Source: Proteobacteria bacterium ST_bin11 (GTDB lineage Bacteria; Pseudomonadota; Gammaproteobacteria; Methylococcales; Methylomonadaceae). Taken from it: a stretch of DNA of 64,000 nt. The stretch covers positions 1-64,000 of the forward strand of contig MSXO01000017.1 in NCBI GenBank assembly GCA_002083615.1, written 5' to 3'. Below are positions 7,797 through 16,670 of the stretch, piece by piece. Position 1 is the first letter of the stretch. The number at the start of each line of letters is the position of its first letter. The notes under the pieces are model-generated. The model saw only the letters and a program-made list of their open reading frames with translations, searched no databases and was not told the DNA's origin. The position numbers and the translations under genes are program-made.

Positions 7797-9713
7797 TCAG
7801 CCCTGCTCGGCTGCGCCTCCGATGGATGGGTCGGTATCTTTGTGATCCCAGTGATCACTTTTGATACCGCCGCTGGAAGACGGGGTGTCATCCCAACCTT
7901 TTGGCTCTCTAACCGGCTTTCTTTCCATCAAATCATCGATTTGATATTTGTCGATGGTTTCGTACTTCATTAAGGCATCTGCCATTGAATGCAGAATGTC
8001 TTCGTTTTCCTTCAGAATCGCTTCCGCTCTTTCGTAATTCCTATCAATGATAGACCGGATTTCTTCATCTATGGTATGCGAAGTCTCTTCAGCCACAGAT
8101 TTATGTTGCGTTACGGAGCGACCTAAGAAAATCTCACCTTCTTCTTCACTGTAGGCCAATGGGCCAAGGCGCTGCGACAAGCCCCATTTGGTCACCATGT
8201 TTCTGGCCAACTCGGTCGCACGTTCGATGTCATTGGAAGCACCAGTTGACACTTGTTCCCAACCGAAAATCAATTCTTCGGCGATCCGACCACCATACAA
8301 GCTGGAGATCATGCTGTCGAGCTTACGTTTGCTGGCACTATATTGATCACGCTCTGGCAAGAACATCGTCACGCCCAATGCACGGCCGCGCGGCATAATG
8401 CTGACTTTGTAAACAGGGTCGTGCTCAGGCACCAAGCGACCGACAATGGCGTGGCCAGCCTCGTGATAAGCAGTCATTTTCTTTTCTTTTTCATCCATTA
8501 CCATGGAGCGTCTTTCCGCACCCATGATTAATTTGTCCTTGGCTTTTTCCAAATCCACCATACTGACCAAACGCTTGTTGTAGCGCGCAGCAAACAGGGC
8601 AGCCTCGTTAACCAAGTTGGCTAGGTCGGCGCCAGAGAATCCTGGCGTACCTTGAGCGATGTATTTGATTTTGACATCGTCCGCCGCCGGAACTTTTTTC
8701 AGATGCACGTTAAGAATCTGCTCGCGACCTCGGACATCAGGCAATCCGACCACAACTTGACGGTCGAAACGACCCGGACGCAATAAGGCTTTGTCCAGCA
8801 CGTCTGAACGGTTAGTTGCCGCTATCACGATAATGCCTTCGTGACCTTCGAAGCCGTCCATCTCAACCAGCAATTGGTTCAGGGTTTGTTCGCGCTCGTC
8901 GTTGCCGCCACCTAAGCCGGCACCGCGTGAACGACCGACCGCATCGATCTCGTCGATGAAAATAATGCAAGGCGCATGTTTTTTAGCTTGTTCGAACATG
9001 TCACGCACCCTTGAGGCACCGACACCAACGAACATTTCCACAAAATCCGAACCGGAAATTGTAAAAAACGGCACTTTAGCTTCGCCGGCTATCGCTCTGG
9101 CCAATAAGGTTTTACCTGTACCCGGAGGGCCAACCATCAGAGCGCCACGCGGCACTTTGCCGCCCAACTTTTGGTATTTCGCTGGGTCTTTCAGAAAATC
9201 GACCATTTCTTCGACTTCCTCCTTGGCCTCGTCGCAGCCGGCAACATCAGCAAAGGTCACCTTATTCTGGTCTTGGTCAAGCATCCGGGCTTTGCTTTTG
9301 CCAAAGCCCATGGCACCGCCACGACCGCCGACACCGCCACCCTGCATCTGGCGCATGAAGAATACCCAGACTGCGATCAGCAACAGAATCGGGCCAAAAG
9401 ACACGAATATTTGCATTAGCATGGAGGGCTCTTCCGGCGGCTGAACGGATATCTCAACGCCGTTAGCCAACAGATCATCAATCAAGTGCGGATCGTTAGG
9501 CATATAAGTTTTGAACTTATCACCCGAGACCATTTTGCCTTTGACAGTGTTATCGGAAATCGCGACCTGCTGTACCTGCCCAGCTTTGACAGCGTCGATC
9601 AGCTGCGAATACGAAAAGGTCGCGTCGCTACGAATCGCCCGGGATCCGAAACTGTTGAATACAGCCATCAACACCACGGCGATGACCACCCACAAAATTA
9701 AATTTTTAATCAT
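7797..9713 (-). CDS. ftsH: ATP-dependent zinc metalloprotease FtsH
   Basis: A membrane-anchored AAA+ protease that degrades misfolded membrane proteins and short-lived regulators such as LpxC. The 638 residues show an N-terminal membrane helix, a periplasmic domain (residues about 25-100), a second helix (about 105-125), Walker A GPPGTGKT, Walker B IIFIDEID, the second region of homology ATNRSDVLDKALLRPGRFDR, and the zinc-binding HEAGH. The longest frame begins 13 codons earlier, but the ATG at 9713 (MIKNLILWVV) matches the family start. It is on the same strand as rlmE and 120 bases after it, the conserved rlmE-ftsH order. Confidence 0.97.
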   Translation of the reverse strand: MIKNLILWVVIAVVLMAVFNSFGSRAIRSDATFSYSQLIDAVKAGQVQQVAISDNTVKGKMVSGDKFKTYMPNDPHLIDDLLANGVEISVQPPEEPSMLMQIFVSFGPILLLIAVWVFFMRQMQGGGVGGRGGAMGFGKSKARMLDQDQNKVTFADVAGCDEAKEEVEEMVDFLKDPAKYQKLGGKVPRGALMVGPPGTGKTLLARAIAGEAKVPFFTISGSDFVEMFVGVGASRVRDMFEQAKKHAPCIIFIDEIDAVGRSRGAGLGGGNDEREQTLNQLLVEMDGFEGHEGIIVIAATNRSDVLDKALLRPGRFDRQVVVGLPDVRGREQILNVHLKKVPAADDVKIKYIAQGTPGFSGADLANLVNEAALFAARYNKRLVSMVDLEKAKDKLIMGAERRSMVMDEKEKKMTAYHEAGHAIVGRLVPEHDPVYKVSIMPRGRALGVTMFLPERDQYSASKRKLDSMISSLYGGRIAEELIFGWEQVSTGASNDIERATELARNMVTKWGLSQRLGPLAYSEEEGEIFLGRSVTQHKSVAEETSHTIDEEIRSIIDRNYERAEAILKENEDILHSMADALMKYETIDKYQIDDLMERKPVREPKGWDDTPSSSGGIKSDHWDHKDTDPSIGGAAEQG

Positions 9714-9833
9714 ATCGCTCAAGTTACGCGCTCCGGCCTGAATTGGCCTCAAAATTTAAAAACCGAGTAATTGTAACAGGACTACTCGCATCCCACCGCC
9801 ATCATAGCCCTAAGGACGGCGACTTTCGCACAT

Positions 9834-10451
9834 TTATTTAAAACCTTTCGCCAAAATATACACTTCGTTACTTCTGGCCCGCGACGCTTTCGGCTTTCTA
9901 ATTACGACACTGCTGAACTGCTGACGCACTTGATTAAAGTATTCATCAAATCCGGCACCCTGGAACATCTTGATTAAAAACGTACCACCCTTAGCCAAAA
10001 CATGTTGCGCTAATTCCAGGGCCAACTCGCCCAAGTAGATGGCCCGTGGCTGATCCATTTCTCGACTACCACTCATATTGGGGGCCATGTCCGACAATAA
10101 CAAGTGAACCGGCTCGCCATCAAGCACTTTGTATAGCTGCTCCAGCACCTCATCTTCCCGGAAATCGCCTTGAATGAAATCCACGCCGTCGATTGGATCA
10201 ATTGCCAGCAAGTCCAGCGCAATCACCTTGTTTCTTTTTCCCACGATTTTGCTGGCGTACTCTGACCAACCACCCGGCGCGGCGCCTAAATCGACTACAT
10301 TAATACCAGGTTTTATGATTTTGTCTTTTTCTTGGATTTCTATCAGCTTGAATACAGCACGAGAGCGATAACCCATCGCTTGCGCTTTCTTGACATACTC
10401 GTCTTGAAAATGTTCCTGCATCCATTGCTGGCTACTTTTGCTGCGTGCCAT
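9834..10451 (-). CDS. rlmE: 23S rRNA (uridine-2552-2'-O)-methyltransferase RlmE
   Basis: A protein of 205 residues, the FtsJ/RrmJ family. It methylates U2552 in the A loop of 23S rRNA during late 50S assembly. SAM motif I is VVDLGAAPGGWSEYA. The catalytic K-D-K-E set fits AVFKLIE (Lys), LLLSDMAPNMSG (Asp), FLIKMFQG (Lys) and SNEVYILAKGFK (Glu). It sits upstream of ftsH in the same direction and divergent from yhbY, the classical arrangement in gammaproteobacteria. Confidence 0.96.
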   Translation of the reverse strand: MARSKSSQQWMQEHFQDEYVKKAQAMGYRSRAVFKLIEIQEKDKIIKPGINVVDLGAAPGGWSEYASKIVGKRNKVIALDLLAIDPIDGVDFIQGDFREDEVLEQLYKVLDGEPVHLLLSDMAPNMSGSREMDQPRAIYLGELALELAQHVLAKGGTFLIKMFQGAGFDEYFNQVRQQFSSVVIRKPKASRARSNEVYILAKGFK

Positions 10452-10501
10452 ATTTTCTATTCGTGTAAAATTGCGGGGTTTTTAAAGTATAAGGAAACAG
10501 A

Positions 10502-10768
10502 GTGAATCCTATTCAAAAGAAAAAGCTGAAAGCTCAAGCTCACCCGCTAAATCCTGTGGTGATTATCGGCCAAGCCGGCTTGACCGACGCGGTTATTAAA
10601 GAAATTAATGTGGCGCTGGACGCTCACGAACTGATTAAAGTTAAAATTCGCGCTGAACGAGACGAACGCGCCGCTATTAGAGAACAAATCTGCACGCAAA
10701 CCACTGCCGAACTAGTGCAATCGATTGGCCAAGTCGCCATTATCTATCGTTTAAACCCCAAAAAATAA
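10502..10768 (+). CDS. yhbY: Ribosome assembly RNA-binding protein YhbY
   Basis: An 88-residue CRM-domain protein associated with pre-50S particles. The domain runs through nearly the whole length: LKAQAHPLNPVVIIGQAGLTDAVIKEI, then ALDAHELIKVKI, and the end IGQVAIIYRLNPKK. The start is GTG, preceded by AAGGAA at good spacing. It is divergent from rlmE with about 50 bases between them, which must hold both promoters. Both products act in large-subunit maturation. Confidence 0.94.
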   Translation: MNPIQKKKLKAQAHPLNPVVIIGQAGLTDAVIKEINVALDAHELIKVKIRAERDERAAIREQICTQTTAELVQSIGQVAIIYRLNPKK

Positions 10769-10800
10769 TCTAAAGGGGGAGTCTTTCCTCAACGCCGCTC

Positions 10801-10848
10801 AGTTAAGCCGTTCGTGATGAGCACTGTCGAAACATGACCGGCTTAAAC
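10801..10848. repeat. REP-like palindromic element
   Basis: TTAAGCCG (10803-10810) and CGGCTTAA (10839-10846) enclose a nested TTCG/CGAA pair and a GATGAGCACTGTCGAA core. The core resembles a palindromic intergenic repeat seen in many proteobacterial genomes (GTTCG...GAGC...GTCGAA type). It lies between the convergent yhbY and greA genes, a usual place for such elements. I identified no second copy in the window, so the repeat status rests on recognition of the motif. Confidence 0.5.
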
Positions 10849-10931
10849 ATTCAGCCTAGCCTATACCCAAGCTAGATCGATTAGGGCTCTACTTAACAGC
10901 ATGGGGATTTTCTGCCTATTAGCAATACAAC

Positions 10932-11408
10932 TTAGATGTATTTAACCGAGATAATCTCGTATTCGATATTGCCGCCCGGCGCTTTTACCGTAACTACATC
11001 CTCCTCTTCCTTGCCTATCAATGCCCTAGCTATCGGCGACCCTACCGAAATACGGCCTTCCTTGATATTGGCTTCGTCTTCGCCAACGATCTGATACGTT
11101 ACCGTCTTACCGGAATCCAGGTCTTCGATTTCCACAGTGGCCCCGAACACGACTTTGCCGTTAGCATCGGTTTTAGTGACATCAATAATATTGGCATTAG
11201 ATAACTTGCCTTCAATTTCAGCGATCCGGCCTTCGGCAAAGCTTTGTTGTTCGCGCGCCGCATGGTATTCGGCATTTTCCTTTAAGTCGCCGTGCGCGCG
11301 CGCTTCAGATATCGCCTGAATGATGCGCGGTCTCACCACGGTTTTAAGCTCTTCCAGTTCGGCGCGTAATTTGTTGGCTCCGACCACTGTCAGTGGAAAT
11401 TTTTGCAT
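10932..11408 (-). CDS. greA: Transcription elongation factor GreA
   Basis: The standard 158-residue length. An N-terminal coiled-coil finger (residues about 1-75, with GDLKENAEYHAAREQQ and the acidic tip pair D/E that reaches into the RNA polymerase channel) is followed by an FKBP-like domain (TYQIVGEDEANIKEGRISVGSPIARALIGK). It stimulates transcript cleavage by backtracked polymerase. It lies 26 bases after carB on the same strand; carA-carB-greA is a recurrent gammaproteobacterial order. Confidence 0.97.
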   Translation of the reverse strand: MQKFPLTVVGANKLRAELEELKTVVRPRIIQAISEARAHGDLKENAEYHAAREQQSFAEGRIAEIEGKLSNANIIDVTKTDANGKVVFGATVEIEDLDSGKTVTYQIVGEDEANIKEGRISVGSPIARALIGKEEEDVVTVKAPGGNIEYEIISVKYI

Positions 11409-11434
11409 TTATTGCTCCCCTCTTGAATTCAAAT

Positions 11435-14400
11435 TCATCCGTTAAATGTTTTATGCAAGTCCTGCAAGCAATTGACATCGCCAGCATCCAATTCGCCTAA
11501 GGCATAACAAGCAGCGCGCGCGCCGGCCATTGTCGTGTAATAGGTTACTTTGCGTTGTAAGGCTTCTCTACGCATCGTAAACGAATCAGCGACGGCTTTA
11601 ACTCCCTCGGTGGTATTGACGATCAGCTGCACCTCGCCATTTTTAATCATATCCACCGTGTTGGGCCTACCTTCGTTAACTTTGAATATTTCTTTGCAAG
11701 GAATACCGGCTGCTTTCAATATTCTAGCGGTTCCTCGAGTAGCGACGATTTCATAGTTTTTAGCAATCAGCATTTTGGCTAGCTCCGGCAACTTAGGCTT
11801 GTCGGCGTCACGAATACTAATCAAAACCTTGCCGCTGTTGCTCAAATCTACACCGGACGCGCGCTGCGATTTTGCGAACGCTTCGCCGAACGTCTTGCCA
11901 ACTCCCATCACCTCGCCGGTCGATTTCATTTCTGGCCCCAGCAAAGGATCGACACCGGGGAATTTGATGAATGGAAACACTGCTTCTTTGACGGAGAAAT
12001 ACTCAGGAATGCGTTCTTCGGTGACGCCCTGCTCTATTAAAGACTTACCAACCATCACCCGCGCGGCAATTTTTGCCAGCGGATACCCCGTAGCTTTGGA
12101 TACGAAGGGCGCGGTACGCGAGGCACGCGGGTTGACTTCCAGCACGTAAATAGTTTCGCCTTGAATCGCAAACTGGGTGTTCATCAAACCACGCACACCT
12201 AAAGCTTCGGCCATTTTCGCAACTTGCGCGCGCAGTTGATCCTGCATATGCGCGGGCAAATCGTAAGGCGGCAGGGAGCAGGCGGAGTCACCGGAATGCA
12301 CGCCGGCTTGCTCGATATGCTCCATCAAACCGCCAATCAGCACAGTCTCGCCGTCGTAAATCGCGTCGACATCCATCTCGACCGCATCGTCAAGGAAGCG
12401 ATCCAGCAGCACCGGCGAATCGTTGGACACACTGACGGCCTCTTTCATGTAGCGGCGCAGGCCTTCCTCATTGAACACGATCTCCATCGCCCTGCCGCCC
12501 AACACATAGGATGGACGCACAACCAGCGGATAACCCAATTCACGGGCGGAATTAACAGCTTGATCGATCGAACGCGCGGTGGCATTGGGCGGCTGCAACA
12601 GATTCAGACGCTCCAACAATTTTTGGAAACGCTCGCGGTCTTCAGCCAAGTCTATAGAATCCGGCGATGTCCCAATGATAGGCGCACCAGCGGCTTCCAA
12701 AGCGCGCGCCAATTTCAACGGCGTTTGCCCGCCATATTGCACAATCACACCTAGGGGTTTTTCCAGCTCGATAATTTCCAGCACGTCTTCCAGGGTCAAC
12801 GGCTCGAAATACAGACGGTCGGAAGTATCGAAGTCAGTCGAAACGGTTTCCGGGTTACAGTTGACCATAATGGTTTCGTAACCGTCTTCACGCAACGCCA
12901 ACGCGGCGTGTACGCAGCAATAGTCAAACTCAATACCCTGACCGATACGATTCGGACCGCCGCCGAGAATGATGATTTTTTCTTTATTGGACGGATTGGC
13001 TTCGCACTCCTGTTCGTAAGTCGAATACAGATAGGCGGTATCAGACGCAAATTCCGCTGCACAAGAATCGATACGCTTGTATACCGGGCGTATGCCTTGT
13101 CTATGGCGGACGTTACGCACTTCCGATTCCTTGGTTTCCAGTAGTTTTGCCAAACGTCTATCGGAAAAACCTTTGCGCTTCAGGCGCAATAACTCACCTT
13201 TGTCCAAAGTCGCTAGGGTTTTGGTAGCCAAGGTCTTTTCGGTTTTAATCAGATCCTCAACCTGCGCCAAAAACCAGGGATCAATTTTAGATGCCTGATA
13301 AATATCCTCAAAGCTGATACCGCTGCGGAACGCATCAGCTAAGTACCACAAGCGTTCAGGGCCGGGATAACGTAATTCTCTGAGAATGATGTCTTCGCAA
13401 TTGGTGTCGCTCAAATCGGCGATTTCATCCAAGCCATCGACACCCACTTCCAAGCCACGCAAAGCTTTTTGTAACGATTCCTGGAAAGTGCGGCCAATCG
13501 CCATCACCTCGCCAACTGACTTCATTTGCGTAGTCAGTCTATCATTGGCTTGCGGGAATTTTTCGAAGGCAAAACGCGGTACTTTGGTGACGACATAATC
13601 GATAGACGGTTCGAAGGATGCCGGTGTAGCCCCGCCGGTGATTTCATTGCGCAACTCATCCAGCGTATAGCCGACCGCCAATTTGGCCGCGACTTTAGCA
13701 ATCGGAAAACCAGTGGCTTTAGAGGCCAATGCCGAGGAGCGCGACACCCTGGGATTCATTTCGATAACGATCAGCCGGCCCGTGTCAGGGTTGATGGCAA
13801 ACTGTACATTGGAGCCGCCGGTATCCACGCCGATTTCCCGCAGCACCGCCAGCGACGCATTCCGCAGAATTTGATATTCCTTGTCGGTCAAGGTCTGTGC
13901 CGGAGCCACGGTGATTGAGTCGCCGGTATGCACGCCCATGGGGTCAAAGTTTTCGATCGAACAGATGATGATGCAGTTGTCTTTCGAGTCGCGCACCACT
14001 TCCATTTCGAACTCTTTCCAGCCCAGAATCGATTCTTCGATCAACAATTCGCTGGTCGGCGACAGATACAAGCCGCGCTCGCAAATCTCAATGAATTCTT
14101 CGCGGTTATACGCAATACCGCCGCCGCTGCCGCCCATCGTAAACGAGGGGCGAATCACGGTGGGATAGCCTACATCTTCCTGCGCAGCAAAGGCCTCTTC
14201 CATACTGTGCGCCACTTTGGCTCTGGAGACTTCCAGGCCGATGCGCGCCATCGCTTCATTGAACAGCGCCCTATCCTCGGCCATGTTGATGGCTTCCTTA
14301 GTCGCGCCTATCATTTCCACGCCGTATTTTTCCAATACGCCATGCTTGTCAAGCGCTAACGCGCAATTCAGCGCGGTCTGGCCGCCCATCGTCGGCAGGA

Positions 14401-14656
14401 CCGCATCTGGGCGTTCTTTTTCGATGATTTTTTCTACCGTTTGCCAGTCGATGGGCTCGATGTAAATCGCATCGGCCATATCCGGGTCGGTCATAATGGT
14501 GGCCGGATTGGAGTTGACTAGAATCACCCGGTAACCCTCTTCCCGCAAAGCCTTGCAAGCTTGAGTACCGGAATAATCAAACTCGCAGGCCTGACCGATG
14601 ACAATCGGTCCGGCGCCCAGTAATAAAATCGATTTTATGTCGGTTCTTTTTGGCAT
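11435..14656 (-). CDS. carB: Carbamoyl-phosphate synthase large subunit
   Basis: A protein of 1073 residues, full length. Two homologous ATP-grasp halves are evident: the first begins KSILLLGAGPIVIGQACEFDYSG, the second KIIILGGGPNRIGQGIEFDYC, each followed by its own ATP-grasp segment; an MGS-like allosteric domain (residues about 935-1073) ends the chain. It uses ammonia channelled from CarA plus bicarbonate and two ATP to make carbamoyl phosphate for pyrimidines and arginine. It follows carA by 17 bases and is surely co-transcribed with it. Confidence 0.97.
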   Translation of the reverse strand: MPKRTDIKSILLLGAGPIVIGQACEFDYSGTQACKALREEGYRVILVNSNPATIMTDPDMADAIYIEPIDWQTVEKIIEKERPDAVLPTMGGQTALNCALALDKHGVLEKYGVEMIGATKEAINMAEDRALFNEAMARIGLEVSRAKVAHSMEEAFAAQEDVGYPTVIRPSFTMGGSGGGIAYNREEFIEICERGLYLSPTSELLIEESILGWKEFEMEVVRDSKDNCIIICSIENFDPMGVHTGDSITVAPAQTLTDKEYQILRNASLAVLREIGVDTGGSNVQFAINPDTGRLIVIEMNPRVSRSSALASKATGFPIAKVAAKLAVGYTLDELRNEITGGATPASFEPSIDYVVTKVPRFAFEKFPQANDRLTTQMKSVGEVMAIGRTFQESLQKALRGLEVGVDGLDEIADLSDTNCEDIILRELRYPGPERLWYLADAFRSGISFEDIYQASKIDPWFLAQVEDLIKTEKTLATKTLATLDKGELLRLKRKGFSDRRLAKLLETKESEVRNVRHRQGIRPVYKRIDSCAAEFASDTAYLYSTYEQECEANPSNKEKIIILGGGPNRIGQGIEFDYCCVHAALALREDGYETIMVNCNPETVSTDFDTSDRLYFEPLTLEDVLEIIELEKPLGVIVQYGGQTPLKLARALEAAGAPIIGTSPDSIDLAEDRERFQKLLERLNLLQPPNATARSIDQAVNSARELGYPLVVRPSYVLGGRAMEIVFNEEGLRRYMKEAVSVSNDSPVLLDRFLDDAVEMDVDAIYDGETVLIGGLMEHIEQAGVHSGDSACSLPPYDLPAHMQDQLRAQVAKMAEALGVRGLMNTQFAIQGETIYVLEVNPRASRTAPFVSKATGYPLAKIAARVMVGKSLIEQGVTEERIPEYFSVKEAVFPFIKFPGVDPLLGPEMKSTGEVMGVGKTFGEAFAKSQRASGVDLSNSGKVLISIRDADKPKLPELAKMLIAKNYEIVATRGTARILKAAGIPCKEIFKVNEGRPNTVDMIKNGEVQLIVNTTEGVKAVADSFTMRREALQRKVTYYTTMAGARAACYALGELDAGDVNCLQDLHKTFNG

Positions 14657-14673
14657 ATCACTCTGTATAAAAC

Positions 14674-15807
14674 TTAAGCGGAACGAGGCTGGTTCATCAA
14701 ATCGATGAAATCGTCGAACAAGGACTCTACATCGTGCGGACCGGGACTAGCTTCCGGGTGCCCCTGAAAGCTAAAGGCAGGCACGTCGGTGCGGGCAATG
14801 CCTTGTAAACTGCCATCGAACAGCGAGACATAGGTGGCCTTTAGATTGGCCGGCAAGGAACCCTGACTGGCTGCAAAGCCATGGTTTTGGCTACTGATCA
14901 TCACGCGACCGGTCGCCAACTCTTGCACCGGATGATTGGCTCCGTGATGGCCGAATTTCATTTTCTCGGTTTTCGCGCCGCTAGCCAAAGCCAGCAATTG
15001 GTGACCTAAGCAAATACCGAACACTGGCACTTTTTGCGCCAAGATGGTTTTAATCGCCTCAATTGCATACGTGCAAGGCTCTGGATCGCCGGGACCGTTG
15101 GAGAGAAACACGCCATCGGGATTCATTGCCAGCACTGTTTCGGCGGGCGTGGTGGCCGGTACTACCGTCACCCGGCAGCCGCGATTAGCCAACAAACGCA
15201 GGATATTGCGCTTAATGCCAAAATCATAAGCCACCACATGTTTGGTCAGATTAGACGATTGGGTATGCCCTTCTCCCAGCTGCCAGACGTTTTCGGTCCA
15301 TTCATAACTTGCAGGCGTGGTCACTTCTTTGGCCAGATCCATACCTTGCAAACCTGGAAAGCCTTCGATAGCCTGCTTGGCAGCATCCAAATCGACAGTT
15401 TCGCCGGCCATGATGCAACCGCGCTGCGCACCTTTATCACGAAGCAAGCGGGTTAATTTGCGGGTGTCGATGTCGGCAATCGCCACCACTTTGTGCTCAC
15501 GCAGATATTCGGGTAGGGTTTTTTCCATACGCCAGCTACTCGCCAGCAAAGGCAAATCGCGTATCACCAGACCGCTGGCGAATACGTTTGCAGACTCGTC
15601 GTCTTCAGCGTTGGTGCCGACATTGCCGATATGCGGATAGGTCAACGTAACGATTTGCCGCGCGTATGATGGGTCGCTGAGAATTTCCTGATAGCCGGTC
15701 AGTGCCGTGTTAAAAACCACTTCGCCCACAGAACAGCCATCGGCACCGATCGAAATGCCGTGAAATACCGTCCCGTCTTCTAGTACCAGTAATGCAGGTT
15801 TGTTCAA
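14674..15807 (-). CDS. carA: Carbamoyl-phosphate synthase small subunit
   Basis: A 377-residue glutaminase subunit that releases ammonia from glutamine for CarB. The N-terminal CarA domain is followed by a class I glutamine amidotransferase domain with the nucleophile in FGICLGHQLLALA and the His-Glu pair in FQGHPEASPGP. The start is TTG at 15807, preceded by AAGGTGG at 8 bases. No upstream ATG is in frame, and the residues MNKPALLVLEDGT align with the family start. A strong hairpin occupies the leader. It is the first gene of carA-carB(-greA). Confidence 0.96.
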   Translation of the reverse strand: MNKPALLVLEDGTVFHGISIGADGCSVGEVVFNTALTGYQEILSDPSYARQIVTLTYPHIGNVGTNAEDDESANVFASGLVIRDLPLLASSWRMEKTLPEYLREHKVVAIADIDTRKLTRLLRDKGAQRGCIMAGETVDLDAAKQAIEGFPGLQGMDLAKEVTTPASYEWTENVWQLGEGHTQSSNLTKHVVAYDFGIKRNILRLLANRGCRVTVVPATTPAETVLAMNPDGVFLSNGPGDPEPCTYAIEAIKTILAQKVPVFGICLGHQLLALASGAKTEKMKFGHHGANHPVQELATGRVMISSQNHGFAASQGSLPANLKATYVSLFDGSLQGIARTDVPAFSFQGHPEASPGPHDVESLFDDFIDLMNQPRSA

Positions 15808-15826
15808 GATTGGCCACCTTAGATGT

Positions 15827-15860
15827 AGAAAACGGGATAAGTCTTGCGACTCATCCCGTT
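15827..15860 (-). promoter_or_regulatory. Leader hairpin upstream of carA (candidate attenuator)
   Basis: On the minus strand AACGGGAT pairs with ATCCCGTT (plus arms 15831-15838 and 15853-15860), with an inner AGTC/GACT stem and a short loop, so nearly 30 bases form one rod. The distal arm is followed by TTTTCT, giving it the look of a weak intrinsic terminator in the carAB leader, about 23 bases before the TTG start. Confidence 0.5.
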
Positions 15861-16050
15861 CCTGATAGATAAAAACCAGACGATTTTACGAAATTATGGC
15901 TGTTTGGTCATTAACAATTTTCTAACTTGGTGCGTCGCCGAGATTCCACTCCCTCACAAAGACACTGTATTTACTGCCAATTCCGCCTTAGCCGGACTGC
16001 CCGGGTGCCAGCAACCAAAGTAACGGGCTGTGTAAGGACAACAGGTTCAT

Positions 16051-16491
16051 TCAATGTTCGAATTTGCCGATTTCGGCTTTCAGTTTTTGTTGTTGTTCGG
16101 CCGTTAACAACATAAATATGTCATGATCAAGCTTTGATTTCTCCAAAGCCATCTGCTGATGCATCACAGTAGATTTCTCAAGCAAGGCTTTGGTCGTTTC
16201 CTCCTCGTAATCGGCGGAAAAGCTCAAAGCGTGCAATTCGGCTCTCAATGCATGATCTTCTTTAAACCGGGCGTGCCCGTCGCCGAATCGGGTTTTCATT
16301 AATTTCTTGATATCGGCTTCCTGCTTTTCACTGAGATCCAGTTTATTTAAAAATCGCGGCAACTGTTGCTCAACGTTCGCTTCGCTGAACATATGCATCG
16401 GCGGCTTGCCGCCGCCGTGGTGTTCGCCATTCGGTGGCTGAGCCATTGCGGTTAAGGGTAACAAGCCAAGTACTAACACTAATTTTTTCAT
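16051..16491 (-). CDS. Spy/CpxP-family periplasmic protein
   Basis: A protein of 146 residues with a signal peptide (MKKLVLVLGLLPLTAMA, cleavage near residue 17), a histidine- and glycine-rich stretch (NGEHHGGGKPPMHM) that may bind metal, and a helical region with the LTxxQ-type motif LTAEQQQKL near the end and a related LSEKQ segment at about residue 53. This is the pattern of CpxP/Spy chaperones, which bind misfolded periplasmic proteins and damp CpxA. It is divergent from cpxR and shares an intergenic region with a perfect CpxR box. GGAGAG precedes the ATG. It is CpxP by position, but Spy cannot be ruled out. Confidence 0.8.
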   Translation of the reverse strand: MKKLVLVLGLLPLTAMAQPPNGEHHGGGKPPMHMFSEANVEQQLPRFLNKLDLSEKQEADIKKLMKTRFGDGHARFKEDHALRAELHALSFSADYEEETTKALLEKSTVMHQQMALEKSKLDHDIFMLLTAEQQQKLKAEIGKFEH

Positions 16492-16591
16492 AAAACTCTC
16501 CGCAAAAACGCTGATAAAAAAAGAGACAAAACCTATTCGATTTCGTCGTAGTCAGTATTTCAAATCAGAGGTTAAGTGCTGTTAGTGCCGT

Positions 16592-16606
16592 GTAAAATCA
16601 GGTAAA
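16592..16606. promoter_or_regulatory. CpxR binding box
   Basis: GTAAA-N5-GTAAA with exact spacing (16592-16596 and 16602-16606), the consensus for phospho-CpxR. It ends 6 bases before the -35 box of the cpxR promoter and lies 101 bases upstream of the divergent cpxP-like gene. Confidence 0.75.
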
Positions 16607-16612
16607 CCTAGC

Positions 16613-16641
16613 TGGTTGTCGGCGGAAGCCGGGGCTATGAT
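16613..16641 (+). promoter_or_regulatory. cpxRA promoter
   Basis: TGGTTG (16613-16618), a 17-base spacer and TATGAT (16636-16641). The weak -35 next to the CpxR box fits activator-dependent autoregulation. The cpxR ATG is at 16671. Confidence 0.5.
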
Positions 16642-16670
16642 GATGACCACACAGCCAACGAGCGACAACC

